Shown: one piece after another, positions 52,510 through 63,347 of the stretch | How the letters are laid out: each line of letters opens with the position of its first letter | Position numbering within the stretch: the first letter of the stretch is position 1 | NCBI GenBank assembly: GCA_963575745.1 | Contig: CAUYUJ010011558.1 | Span: 527,780-591,779, forward strand | Direction: 5' to 3' | Origin: Prorocentrum cordatum | Lineage: Eukaryota > Sar > Dinophyceae > Prorocentrales > Prorocentraceae | DNA length: 64,000 bases | Translations under genes and position numbers: made by a program | The notes under the pieces: generated by a model | What the model was told of the DNA's origin: nothing | Databases searched by the model: none | The model's input: only the letters and a program-made list of their open reading frames with translations

Positions 52510-54120
52510 AGATGCCTTCGCCGATCTCTCCCTCGCCCGGTGCCGGTGCGCGCGCCTCGTGGCCATCGGTGCCCCAGTCAGGTGTTCACCCGGCCTCCGG
52601 CTCGAGGCTGGGCTCTTGTCGAGGGGCTCGTGCTGAGCCTCGGGCAGCGGGGCCCCGGGCTCCGGTGCAGTCAGCGCGCCTGGCAAGGACGCGCGCCTGC
52701 GTCCAGGGCCCGTCCTTTGCCGTTTTCACGGGTCGCCCGCCGCCCAGAAATTCCGAGCTTCGGCCTCCATGGGTCTTCGTCATTGCCACCCGTCCTCAAT
52801 ACACGTTTTGACGGTAGCCGCTCGCGGTGTGGTGACGAAGCCGGCAGGCGCTCGCGGGGGTCCAGAGATGGTAGCAGCCTGCGGCCGAGCTCCTCATGCA
52901 AGGGCCCGCTCCTGGTGGCTTCGGAACTGACTGCCACTGCAGGGATCCCACAGCCACAGCCTCTGCCTCCCCCGTGCGGTCCCAGATCGCCAAGGGCTGC
53001 GCCGGGACCCCTTCGCGTCCACGGCTCCGGCTCTGCCTCCCCTTCCTCCTGTCCCGGCTAGCGTCGCGCGATCCCTTCCTTACCACGTGTGTGGCCCACA
53101 TGATAGTCCCGCCGATCGTGCGGCACTGACACCCCCTCCGCCCGGGCGGAGGTTGATGCTCCTGGCTCGCGTGAGCCCGAGCTCTTCCCTCTCCGTTTGC
53201 TGCGGTCGGGGCCGTTCAATCTCGTCCTCGGGCTCGACCTTCACGTCCACCAGCTGCACCTTCAGGCGAACGATCGGCGCCGTGCTCGACGCCGCAATTC
53301 GCAATGCCGTCTCGGGGCTTGCTGAGCGCGAGTGCGGGCTGCCTCTTCTGCGCTTCGACGTAAACAAAAAGTGATCGACGCCGCTGTCTTCTTACTTCGC
53401 AGAGCTCTGGCCTTCCTCATCGCCTCATCCTTCAGCAGATCCTTTGCCCAGCGCTCCTCAGACGGTCCAGCACGCTCCTCTGGGCGGCTGCCGATGATGG
53501 TGACGTCCCTCCAGATCGACAAGAGTGGTTCCCGTAGACGGTCTGCCGAAGTCTAGCCTCCCGGGGGCGTCCCCGTGCCCGAGGCCGCAGCTGCCTCTTG
53601 GCCTTTCGGGCAAGTAGTCTCGCGAGCGCGCGGCGCCTCTCAACGTTGTCAGGCTGTTGAGGAGATATTTTCACTCTGCATGGTACTCGTCGGTCATTCC
53701 TCGGGAAGCCCTTCGCCGTCACCTTCATGGACAGCTCCACCTCGACCCTCAGAAGGCACGGCGCACATGGCTCCGAGCTATGAGTGGCTGGATTGGCGGC
53801 CTGACCCTTCCAGGATTGATTGTGCTTTGCTTGCTCGCTATCTCCGCGAGGTCAGCGACCGCCCGAGCACCGCCATCCCAGAGTTCAGCCCGCCACTGAT
53901 CGGCAAGCCCAGTCTCGAGGAGCTCGACATCGACCCCGTGGTGCCCTCATGCCGCTCACTCATCGTCGCGCACCAGCTCCACCAGGTGGCCACGCAGGTG
54001 CCTTAGTGTGGCTACCGGTGAGGGTCCCGAGCACCCCTCCCCACAGTTGCCGACATCGAGGAGATGTATGTCATCGACGCGCCCGCTGCCGCGCCCAGGA
54101 ACTCCCCCTCGTTCGAGGAC
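52510..54120. other. Coding-like but unrecognised sequence
   Basis: Plus frames near 53790-54006 (for example PLIGKPSLEELDIDPVVPSC) and 54046-54120 (VADIEEMYVIDAPAAAPRNS) lie in the same register, separated by stops. They look like an eroded coding sequence. I cannot assign a family, and the minus strand at 53260-53740 is also open. Confidence 0.25.
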
Positions 54121-54124
54121 TTGG

Positions 54125-54245
54125 CATCGCTCGGACGTGTGCATTTGTTCTCGGCGAGGATCACCGATGAGCATCTCGGACCATCTATCTAGAAAACACA
54201 CGCACGCAATCGAAGCATGCACGAGACATGGACGTCCGAGTGATG
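54125..54245. mobile_element. Family-A TIR element, copy 3
   Basis: CATCGCTCGGACGTGTGCAT at the left and ATGGACGTCCGAGTGATG at the right. The TIR has one mismatch (GAGTGATG). The 121-bp unit shares TCGGCGAGGATCACCGATGA, then GCATCT and AAGCATGCACGAGACATGG with the other two copies. Confidence 0.7.
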
Positions 54246-55505
54246 GCGAGAGGACGGTATGATGTCCGACTCGGAGTACAGCTGCACTTTCGAGCAGAAG
54301 CCCCTCTTGGGCGACGAGCTGCTCAGTGGGTCGTGCGGCCACTAGAGTGTCCCTCGCACTGCTTTACCAGCATGGCCGGCTGCCATCTCATCTGACTCTC
54401 CCCCGCATGATGTTGGCTGGGACGACCTCCGCCGGATGCTACGCTCTCTGGCTCTCGTTCTGCTGCTTGCGCCGCGGGAGGCAACCACTCCCCCTGCTCC
54501 TCAACCTCAAGGTGAAGTACTGGCTGGCTGACCCTGCTCGCCCACAACTGCCTAGCCAAGCGCGTGTCACTCCTAGCCCCCGTCTTGCGGGGGCAGCTAC
54601 TCCTGGCGCTGCACCTCTGCCTCCCCATGCTCAGCCTCATGGAGATGACAGGGAGAGGCATCCTCGACTCTGCGACGATCACTCGTGAGTACTACCTGGA
54701 TCACGACGAGTACGGCCACCAGGCAGTCCAGTATGATGGTTTCGATGCTGCGACCTCTCTGGATCTTTCTCTGCCACCACGCGTTGGAGAGGCGTTCATA
54801 GAAACAGTGGCTATAACGACGAAGCTGAGGTGCTACATGCGACATTGTCTATGCCTGATCGGGAGGGCGTAGCTGCGGTGTTTCCTGACGATGTCCCATA
54901 TAATTTCGCTCATGGTGAGCCTATCACCCCCTTCGAGGACAGCTCTGTTACGTGTATCGGGTGGGGGGTCGACGCCCTGCTTCAGCACGCCGACGGGGAC
55001 GTGCTCATGGCGCCTCAATATGATGACCTCGAGCACGGAGCTGTTCCCGCTGCTGCTGCTGCGCTCCAGCTCTTCCACCGCTACCTATGAAACCGCCCAC
55101 ATCTGGTCACGAGCTGGTCCACCACATGGGGCCCGTGGTCTCAGACGTCTTCGCGGCCTTTTTCATTCCGCACGCTGAGCTCCCCGATCAGGAGCACGGC
55201 AACTTGCACACCATCGCCACGGAGGACGGCAGACCCTCAATGTTTGTTTTCGGTAGTGTTGTTGCGCCCTTCCCCGACTCCATCCCGTACGATTCCGTTC
55301 CTGATGGACGCTGTCTCTTGCGACGCCCGCAACGTCAACTACGTCGCCGCCCTGAGGGGCCCGCCGTTCCTGCTTTCTCGTCCTGCTCCTCCTTCTCCTA
55401 CCCCTCCTCCTCCTCGCAATGAACACTCTTGTAGGGGTCGACGAAGAGGGATTTGGAAGGGAGGGTAGACAGCAAGATCGATGATGCGTTTTTTTGGGTT
55501 TGCAC
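54246..55505. other. Coding-like but unrecognised sequence
   Basis: Plus frames carry REYYLDHDEYGHQAVQYDGF (about 54690), FPDDVPYNFAHGEPITPFED (about 54890) and KPPTSGHELVHHMGPVVSDV then FAAFFIPHAELPDQEHG (about 55090-55200). The recurrence of FPD..PY (54890 and 55280) hints at an internal repeat in an eroded protein. No family is recognised. Confidence 0.28.
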
Positions 55506-55507
55506 TG

Positions 55508-55577
55508 GTCCTCCTTTTCCTCCTCCTCCTCCTCCTCCTCCTCCTCCTCCTCCTCCTCCTCCTCCTCCTCTCTCGTC
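55508..55577. repeat. (TCC)n microsatellite
   Basis: About 65 bp of CTC triplets. Confidence 0.95.
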
Positions 55578-55787
55578 GTTCTCCTTCCTCATGTTTCTTT
55601 CGCCTCGGGGGCGCCCGCGGCCGAGGCTCTGCGACATCGAGGACTTCCCCGGCGCGCCCGCCGCGGGACACCAGGGCGGAGCCGCAGGCGGCACCGTGCG
55701 GCACGCTTCGTCCGTCGGGTACGCCCAATGGGGGCGGGGGGGAGGACGTTGCTGTCTTCGTTGGTTCTGTCGTTTCGAGGGAGGACG

Positions 55788-55800
55788 TGGCCGCCGCCGC

Positions 55801-55838
<38 letters not shown>

Positions 55839-55850
55839 ATCGAAGAAGAA
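55788..55850. repeat. (GCC)n-(GCCGTC)n repeat
   Basis: Short GCC run and then GCCGTC hexamers. Confidence 0.9.
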
Positions 55851-56302
55851 CAAGCGACCACCAACCGCCCGTAGATCGCCTGTGGGGTCCTGATAGCCCA
55901 CCGTCGGCGGCTTCCGAGCCGTGGGCGCGGACGTTGTCGTGTTCGTTAGTTTTCGTTGGCTCTTGGTCGTTTTCTCGCCTCGGGGTCCTTTGGCTCTGGC
56001 TTTGCACACCTAAACCTTGAGGCCCCCGCCGCCCGTCAATGCAGCCCTATGCCCCAGGCTTGGCACGCTCCATCCCGCTCTTCCCCGTCTGTTCCTCTTG
56101 TTTCTAGCGTTCCCGAGCTACCTTCCCCGCGCGATCACATAGCACGTCCGAATGCAGCGGCCAGCGCTGCCACATTACATCCAGTGGAAGTAGAAGTAGC
56201 GGCAGCAGGCAGGGAGCGGGATCGGATCATTTGCCCTCTTCTCGCTTCTTGTCCGCTTGCCCTCGTCTTTTCTCTTTCAGGGTACCCTGACTCCTTTTTT
56301 TG
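55851..56302. other. No recognisable gene
   Basis: Spacer between two simple-repeat tracts. No motif seen. Confidence 0.4.
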
Positions 56303-57176
56303 TTCCTCCTCCTCCTCCTCCTTTTCCTCCTCCTCCTTCCCCCTCCTCCTCATCCTCCTCCTCCTCCTCCTCCTCCTCCTCCTCTTCTTCCTCCTAATGC
56401 GACCGCCCGAGGCGCGGAGGCCCCGCTGGTCGCCTTCGGCAGGGGCCCCAAGCGGTGGCTGGAGGCTCCGCGCCTGCCGGGCCGTCGCGGGCCGGCGGGC
56501 AGCACCCTCCCCTCGGGGTTGAGGGTTTCTCCGAAGGGCTTAGGCGACCAGTTCTCCTCCTCCTCCTCCTCCTCCTCCTCCTTCTCCCCCTCCTCCTCCT
56601 CCTCCTCCTCCTCTCTCCTCTCCCCTCCTCCTCCTCCTCCTCCTCCTCCTCCTCCTCCTCCTCCTCCTCCTCCTGCTCCTTCTCCCCCTCCTCCTCCTCC
56701 TCCTCCTCCTCCTCCTCCTTGCCCTCCTCCTTCTCCCCCTCCTCCCCTCCTCCTCCTCCTCCTCCTCCTCCTTCTCCTCCTCCTCCTCCTCCTCCTCCTC
56801 CTCCCCCTCCTCCTCCTCCTCCTCTCCTCCTCCTCCTCCCTCCTCCTCCTCCTCCTCCTCTCCTCTTTCTCCTCCTCCTCCTCTCCTCCTCCTCCTCCTC
56901 CTCCTTCCCCCCTTCTCCTCCTCCTCCTCCTCCTCCTCCTCCTCCTCCTCCTCCTCCTCCTCCTCCCTCCTCCTCCCTCGCCCTCCTCCTCCTCCTCCTC
57001 CTCCTCCTCCTCCTCCTCCTCCCTCCTCCTCCTCTCCTCTTCGCCTCCTCCTCTTTCTCCTCCTCCTCCTCCTTCTCCTCCTTCTCCCCCTCCTCCTCCT
57101 CCTCCTCCTCCTCCTCCTCCTCCTCCTCCTCCTCCTCCTCCTCCTCCTCCTCCTCCTCCTCCTCCCCTTCCTCCCC
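56303..57176. repeat. Long (TCC)n tract with one GC-rich interruption
   Basis: CTC triplets fill 56303-56395 and 56555-57176, split by a unique GC-rich 160-bp segment. Very long Pro/Ser/Leu frames on plus and Glu/Gly/Arg frames on minus come entirely from the repeat. It ends right where the LINE begins. Confidence 0.95.
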
Positions 57177-57271
57177 CAGCTGTCCTGTGCCCGAGTTTCG
57201 GGCATTGCACACACCAACTTCAGGACAGCATTGTGTGTGCGAGCCTTTCTTGGCTTCGGTATCCTTCTCGC

Positions 57272-58459
57272 ATGGCCAAGAATGCTTGGCAGCTTCGCAG
57301 CAATGGCGGTGGGGCGTGGTCGACGCAGGCTCCCTGGAGAGCAGGGTCGGCGGCGGCCAGGGCTCGGCCATCGTCCGGTCAGTGGGACACCCAGGTTGGC
57401 GGCGACAGCCACTGGAGCTGGTCTCCCTCCCGCCAAGACACTGTGTCGTGGTCAGGCCGCCGCTGGCGTTGCGAAGCTTGTGGATGCAAGAAGAACCTCG
57501 AGGGTTGGATCGCCTGCAAGCGCTGCGGCGAGATGCGTGCAGGGTTCCCAGGTCCCGTCGGGCAAGGCTGGCCGAAGTCGGGGACCCACTGGCCTGCCCT
57601 CAAGCCTGGGCTTGTGCCTGCTCCTGGCGGCCATGGCTGTGCTGGCGGGCATCCAGGCGGCTCAGCTTCAGCCCAGCTGTCCGAGTCCGAGCTGCGTACG
57701 CTCATCGGCCTGTGCGAGAAGTCGGGCGACGGCGAGGCGGCCTCCCGCCACAAGTCTGCGCTCGACAAGCTGCTCCGCACCTCCACTCCTGCCCCCGTCC
57801 AGCAGCGCGCGGCCAAGGCCCACAGCAGCGTGCAGTTCTGGGAGCGCAAGCTGTCCACGGAGCTCGACAAGCTCACCAAGCTCGAGAAGCAGGTGGAGGA
57901 GCAGAAGGTTGCGACGGCGGCGGCTCAGCAGTCCTTGCAGGCGGCCGACGACAACTACAAGGACCTGGTCCGCGAGCTGGCTGGGAACGTGGTCGACCCC
58001 ACCCCCGCAGAGCCGCTTGGACGCGCCAAGGTGGACGTGTCGGAGCTCATGCAGGGCTCGTGCAATGTGCTGGATATGGTCTCGCTGGACTCGATCTTCC
58101 TCTTCGACGAGGGCGAGTATGAGGTTTCCGACGACGACAAGGAGCAAATGGCAGCTCGGCGGGCAGCGCTCAACGAGCAGTTCCGCGAGGCGTGCAACTC
58201 CCTCTTCAAGGGGGCGCTGGAGAAGGCCCAGGCTACCCGTGAGGAGCAAGCCAAGCATGTTCAGCGTCTTGGCAAGAAGAGGAAGGGCGAGGACGGCGCG
58301 GCCGTGGCTGGCGGCGGCGCAGGGTCTACCACGGCGGGCCCGCCCGACGGTGAGGGGGCCAAGCAGCCTGGCGACTCTGGCGAGGCACCTCCCGACGTCC
58401 GTGCACGTGCTGAGGCTGCCCTGGGCACCACCAAGTGCCCGTTGCCCCCTCCCGCGTGA
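57272..58459 (+). CDS. LINE ORF1: zinc-finger, coiled-coil RNA-binding-type protein
   Basis: The likely start is ATG at 57272 (MAKNAWQLRSNGG). The same frame is open further upstream only because of the TCC tract. The product is 395 residues. Residues 65-85 (WRCEACGCKKNLEGWIACKR then C) form a RanBP2-like zinc finger with Cys67, Cys70, Cys82 and Cys85. Residues about 183-236 are a coiled coil (FWERKLSTELDKLTKLEKQV and onward). An acidic patch (LFDEGEYEVSDDDKEQ) and a second helical segment follow. A basic GKKRKG stretch near residue 340 may direct nuclear import. The protein ends PLPPPA before TGA. ORF1 proteins of LINEs bind their own transcript; here that role is inferred from position and architecture. 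Confidence 0.8.
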   Translation: MAKNAWQLRSNGGGAWSTQAPWRAGSAAARARPSSGQWDTQVGGDSHWSWSPSRQDTVSWSGRRWRCEACGCKKNLEGWIACKRCGEMRAGFPGPVGQGWPKSGTHWPALKPGLVPAPGGHGCAGGHPGGSASAQLSESELRTLIGLCEKSGDGEAASRHKSALDKLLRTSTPAPVQQRAAKAHSSVQFWERKLSTELDKLTKLEKQVEEQKVATAAAQQSLQAADDNYKDLVRELAGNVVDPTPAEPLGRAKVDVSELMQGSCNVLDMVSLDSIFLFDEGEYEVSDDDKEQMAARRAALNEQFREACNSLFKGALEKAQATREEQAKHVQRLGKKRKGEDGAAVAGGGAGSTTAGPPDGEGAKQPGDSGEAPPDVRARAEAALGTTKCPLPPPA

Positions 58460-58460
58460 C

Positions 58461-61400
58461 TCCTCTGTGAGCGCGGGCAGGGGGGCCCATCATTCCATTT
58501 CTTCCCAGCCTCCACGCTGTGCTAGCTTGAATCGAGCGGAGCTCGAGGATCGCCTGGCCCAGTCCATTCGTTCATTTGATATATATGAAGCTTCGCTGTT
58601 GTGTTCCGCCAACAGTACCCTAGGCGTCTGCAAACAGGGGGACTTTTGCAAAAAGCGGGCTGGTGTTCTGCCCAATCTTGCGTTTTCCCCTGTCGGCCCG
58701 CAGTCTCCTGGTCCCTCAGGTTCGTTATCTCGACCTGAAAGTTTTGAAGTTTTTAGGGCCCCCCCAGCCCCTGGGGGGGATGCCATCAACCTGAAGATAG
58801 TCACTTGCAACTGCACGGCCTGGAGTTCTGCTAAGGATTGGCTCTTGCAGACGGCGGCGCACGTGGTGTTGCTCCAGGAGCACCACTTGCTCGCGCACCA
58901 GACCTTAGATGCTCAGCGCTGGGCCCTTAATCACGGTTGGAAATCGATCTTCGGGAGTGCTAAGGCCTCGTCCGACTTAGGTACTTCAGGAGGTGTGGCT
59001 ATTCTAGCTCGTGCTGGCCTGGGCCTTCATTGGCCCCCAGGGGGTTATGTGGTTGAAGACTCTCGTGCCGTTGCTGGGGTTGTTCATGTTGGGGACCTTC
59101 CTCCCATCCTGTGCATCTCCTGCTACCTGTCGTGCTGCGAGGGTCTGTCCGACAGGAATTTGGCCCTGCTTTCGAAGATCGGTTCGATTGCCAGTAGCAG
59201 CCTCAGCAGTTTTGTGATCGGAGGTGATTTCAATATGGAGCCCTCGCTGCTTGATGACTCCAATTTCGTTCAGCAGTTAGAGGGCCAGGTGATCACGGCA
59301 GGTTTGTCCACCTGCCTTAGCTCAGCTGGCGGAAAGGTGTATGATTTTTTCGTGGTGTCTGGTGGTTTATCTAAAGGTATCAAGGAGACGTGGGTCGACA
59401 GGTATGCTCCGACGTCTCCCCACTCGCCCGCGGGGGTCGATTTCCATACCAGGTTAGCCGATCTTAGAGTTTTACAGTTCAGGAAGCCTCCTCCTTTGCC
59501 TGTGGAAGTCCCTGTCGGGCCTGGACCCGCGCCCCAGGACTGGGATTCCACGCTGGACTTGGCTTATGAAGTCCTTGAATGCGCCCGTCGGGGTTCTCTG
59601 GATGCTCACTACGGGCTCACCGACTTGTATAAGCGATGGGCCAACCTTGCCGAAGCCGAGCTTGCCGATCAACTTCAGGTTAAGCTCCCCCAGACTGGGT
59701 GTCGAGGAGAGATTCCCAAGGCCTGGCGGGTTCCTGTCTTGGGGCGCGACCAGCGACCAGCTCGGCATCCTGAACTTTTTGTTTGTAGATGGCTTTCTCA
59801 GAGTGTCAGGGATTGGACCACTTCCTGGAGGACCTTGCATCGCAACTGTTCTGGTGGGATCCCTATTATGAGTGCCAGGAAGGTTCTGGAGTACCCCTCG
59901 CCGTTCATTCAGAAACACATGGGGTCTGGTGCTATCTTCGAGGCCCACCGTAGAGTCTTGGACTTCATTAGGCAGGACAAGATCACCCTGGAGGCCATAG
60001 GCGGCGTGTCCATCGAGTTAGCTGACCTTCTGGACTCGACCGCCAAGGCGGCTCGAGCTGCAGGTGAGCGGTCGTGGAAGGAGTGGCTTCTAAGGGACAT
60101 AGACCAGGGCGGCGGCCGCAATGCTCACGCCTGGACGCGTCCTGTAGAGGCTTGGGTTCCCTCCACGACCCTCAGTGCTGCGGGCCAGGTTGTTTCCGAT
60201 CCTCGTTCCCTTCTGCGCGCTGAAGGGGAACGTTTTCAGAAGCTATGGCTGGCCGAAACTGAACTGTTCGATTTGATGGACCCCAAGCCCTACCAACCCC
60301 TGGAACATCTTCCCTTGGTTTCGCCCGAGTGCTTGAAGGAGAAGAGCAGGGGTTATTCCAGGCGGTCGGCTGTGTCTGTTGACGGCTTTCACCTTCGGCA
60401 TTACGCGCTGCTGTGTGACAAGGCCCTGCAAGTTGTCTCGTTGCTTTTCGCCATCATGGAGACGATGGCCGTTTTGCCTGAGCAGCTGCGTTTAGTCATG
60501 CTGGCAATGCTGGCCAAGCCGTCTCGCGGCCTCCGCCCCATAGGCATCTTCACCTCGCCCTACAGACTTTGGGGGAGATGCAGGAGGAGGGAGGCGATGA
60601 TGTGGGAGGAGGCTAACCAGCATGCTATGTTCGCTGCCTACGGTTTCAAGTCGGCTTCGGATGTGGTCCGGCGGCAGACTACTAAGAGTGAAGCGGCCGT
60701 GCAGCTTGGCAAGTGCTCGGCGTCCCTCCTCTGGGACATGTATAAGTTCTACTAAACCATGGATCTTGAGGACCTCGCTACCAGATGTGATGAGTTGGAT
60801 TTCCCCCAGGTTGTTTCCAGGCTCTGCGTCGCGGCCTATCGGGCCCCCAGGTACCTGAACATCAGCGGTTTCATCCAGGGGCCGTTCCTGGCGATTCGTG
60901 GTGTCATTGTTGGATGCAGTATTGCCACCAGTTTTGTCAGGGCCTATTACATGAAAGCCTTTTTGAATGTCGAGCTGCACCCGTCGTCCAGCCTGGATCT
61001 TTACATTGACGACCTGGGCCTGTCAGCTCAGGGTAGTTTCCATGAAGTTTATTCGGCCATCACCGTCGGGGCTGTGGGCTTGTTCAAGGCTGTGGAGGCC
61101 GATATTAAGTGCAAGGTCGCCCCCGACAAGGCGAGCCTCGTATGCAGTCAGCGGCGTCTTGGGGAAAAACTCCTGGCCTTCTTGGGTGTCTGGGCTGGCC
61201 CTGGTGGGACCTCCTCGGCTGTCAACCTGGGGACTGACGATGCCGCTGGACTGCCTAGGAGGGTCAAGGGCCGTTGTAGGAAAGCCAAGCAGCGCCGCTC
61301 CACCTTCGACAAGCGTGTCAACAGGATCTGCAAACAGCGTCAGGTCCTGGGCCGTTCTGCTAAGAAGATCTTCACCAGTGGGGCTTTGGCGGGGTTAAAT

Positions 61401-63347
61401 TTTGGCTGCGAGATCCACGGAGTCAGCGACGCCGAGCTTGGTCACATCCGCCGTCAAGCGGGTAAGTGTATTAGACCGTCTTGTGGCGGGCGCAGCTTCT
61501 CTTCTGCTTTGGTCTGCGAGGACGACCCCACGTACTATGGGATGGTCGCACCTATCGTTCGTTGGGGGAAGGAGGTGTGGGCGGCCCAGTATCACCAGTA
61601 CTTGGGGGGTATGACTCATAAGGAGCTCAGGAGGTGCTGGTCGTCGGTATTCGAGGGAAAGCTGCAGCCCAAGACATGGCGATCTGTCGCTGGCCCGATT
61701 TCTGCCCTCTTCTTGTCTGTCAAGCGCATCGGTTGGTCCATGCCCAACTACGCCACTCTCGCCATGCATGACGGCACACCAGTCTCTCTCACCTTTGTCA
61801 GCCCAACCCTCTTGAAGGACATCCTCAGGCGGGCGGTGGTTAGGGACCTGGAAATGCATGTGGGAAGGAGTTTGGATGTTGGGTGGGATCGGGCTTGTTT
61901 CGACATCTGCAAGAGCCAGCTTCGTTCGAAGAAATATTCTGCTCTGGAGAAGGGTTCGATCAGGAACCTGTGCTGCGGTGGAGCCTGGGCAGCCGACAGA
62001 GCCGCTGAGGTGGGCTACCAGCTCAGTGACGAGCAGTTGCTCTGCCCACTATGTCGTGCTCATCCAGACTCTGTGCATCACAGGCTTTATGAGTGCCCAG
62101 CGGTGTCTGAGACTCGCAGCGAGCTTATTCCTCCAGAGATCCTTGAGATTGCCCTGGGTCCGCTGTCGGATGGGGGTCGCATCCTTTTCGATCGGGGGAT
62201 CTTTGAGCATCCAGAACCGTTCTGGCCAAGGGCCCTTAGCTCGGGGGGTGGGGCCATCCTGCCAGCTACTGAGGAAGAGGACTTCTCGGAGGCGCTCGCT
62301 AATGGGGACCTGCAGGGCAGTATCTATGTTGATGGGAGTTGTTTTTGGCATCCCATCCCAGAACTTTCAAGGGCGGGCTGGGGGGTTTGCATGGTCTCCC
62401 CCCAGGGCTCCCTCTTGTGCGCCCTGCATGGCCCTGTGCACCACCCGATCAACCAGACAGCACCAGCTGGGGAGTATTGTGCCCTCGCCATGGCCGCTCT
62501 CCATGTAGTTGCCAATTCTGAGGTTTTTTCTGACTGCCTTGCGGTAGTTAATCAGTTCCGCCTGCCCCCCAGCGAACGTGTTTCGTACAGGAGGCGCTAT
62601 GCTGGCCAGTTCCTGTATATCAATAATGCCCCGTTTGTCCAGTCAGTGGTGAAAGTTAAAGCCCACCAGGACAAGGACGAGGCAGGCATTTCGGATGATG
62701 AGAGAATCCGTAGGTTTGGTAACGATTTCGCAGACAAAGCTGCGCAGCGCGGGGCCCGCGCTCACCCCCAACCGTCGCCCGACGAAGAAGAGCGAGTGAA
62801 CCGCGCTGTCAAGATTGGTAAAGTTGCGTGCCGACTAGCGGCCAAGTTGCTCCCGATGTGGCCACGATTGAACTTGGAGGGCGCTCCGCTTGTCACTCCT
62901 TGCCGCACCACCCGAGGTCCCGAGGAGCCCGTGGTCCAGCATCAGTGGCAGTGGCAACACTCTGTGTGGAGGTGCGTTGTGTGCAGGTTAGGCTCTCGTT
63001 CTTGTGTCAAGCCGCCTGGTGGATCGTGCATCGGCGAAGCCAGAGCAGATCTGGACATCGCTGATTCTCTTTCGCACAGCGTTGTGATCCTGCCGTGCAC
63101 GGATGGTTCCGATTTTTATTTCTGCCCCAAGTGCGGGGGATTTATGCATCAAGCTGTGTTTGTCAAGACCGCTTTGTCAAAGGAATGTCCTAACGAGTTG
63201 CGCGGCCATGGCCGCGCGAATTTTAACAAAGTCATGCTAGGCCGCCACCCAAGGAAGAACTTGGGTGTAGGCCGACCCGAAGAGTTGCCAGCAGGGGCGA
63301 TTTCCGCCCTTGCGCCCTCGTCCTCTTTGCCCGTCCCCAACTTTTGA
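58461..63347 (+). pseudogene. LINE ORF2: endonuclease, reverse transcriptase, RNase H (one in-frame stop)
   Basis: It is in frame 3, open from well before the ORF1 stop; no ATG precedes the endonuclease, so translation may need frameshifting or re-initiation. Endonuclease (about 58790-59450): LKIVTCNCTAWSS, LLQEHH (Glu at 58878) and GGDFNMEPS (Asp at 59226). RT: SVDGFHLRHYALL, AMLAKPSRGLRPIGIFTSPY, motif A beginning LLWDMYKFY and then TAA at 60753-60755, resuming in the same frame TMDLEDLATRC; YIDD at 61002-61013. RNase HI: YVDGSC (Asp 62331), GEYCAL (Glu 62472), SDCLAV (Asp 62532) and NDFADKAA (Asp 62733). Before it, CPLCRAHPDSVHHRLYEC is a gag-knuckle-like Cys-Cys-His-Cys motif; near the C-terminus, WRCVVC and FYFCPKCGG are two further Cys pairs. 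The polypeptide ends at 63347. Apart from the one stop the frame is intact over 4.8 kb. Confidence 0.88.
61990..62130 (+). other. Zinc-knuckle in ORF2 between RT and RNase H
   Basis: CPLCRAHPDSVHHRLYEC fits the Cys-x2-Cys-x7-8-His-x4-Cys knuckle found downstream of RT in many non-LTR elements, where it helps bind the target or RNA. It is listed separately because it marks the connector between RT and RNase H. Confidence 0.7.

Noticed and set aside
57178-57205. Relic spliced leader at the 5' end of the intact LINE
   Set aside because: The GTGCCCGAGTTTCGGGCATT region has only weak similarity to the leader, far below the match at 13767.
56300-57436. Very long open frames on both strands through the TCC tract (Pro/Ser/Leu on plus, Glu/Gly/Arg on minus)
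   Set aside because: They exist because a trinucleotide repeat has no stop codon in any frame. Their real protein part begins only at ATG 57272 on plus.
57231-58459. N-terminal extension of the ORF2 frame across ORF1
   Set aside because: Its composition (Ser/Arg/Pro-rich) is a shadow of ORF1. Recognisable ORF2 protein begins only near the ORF1 stop.
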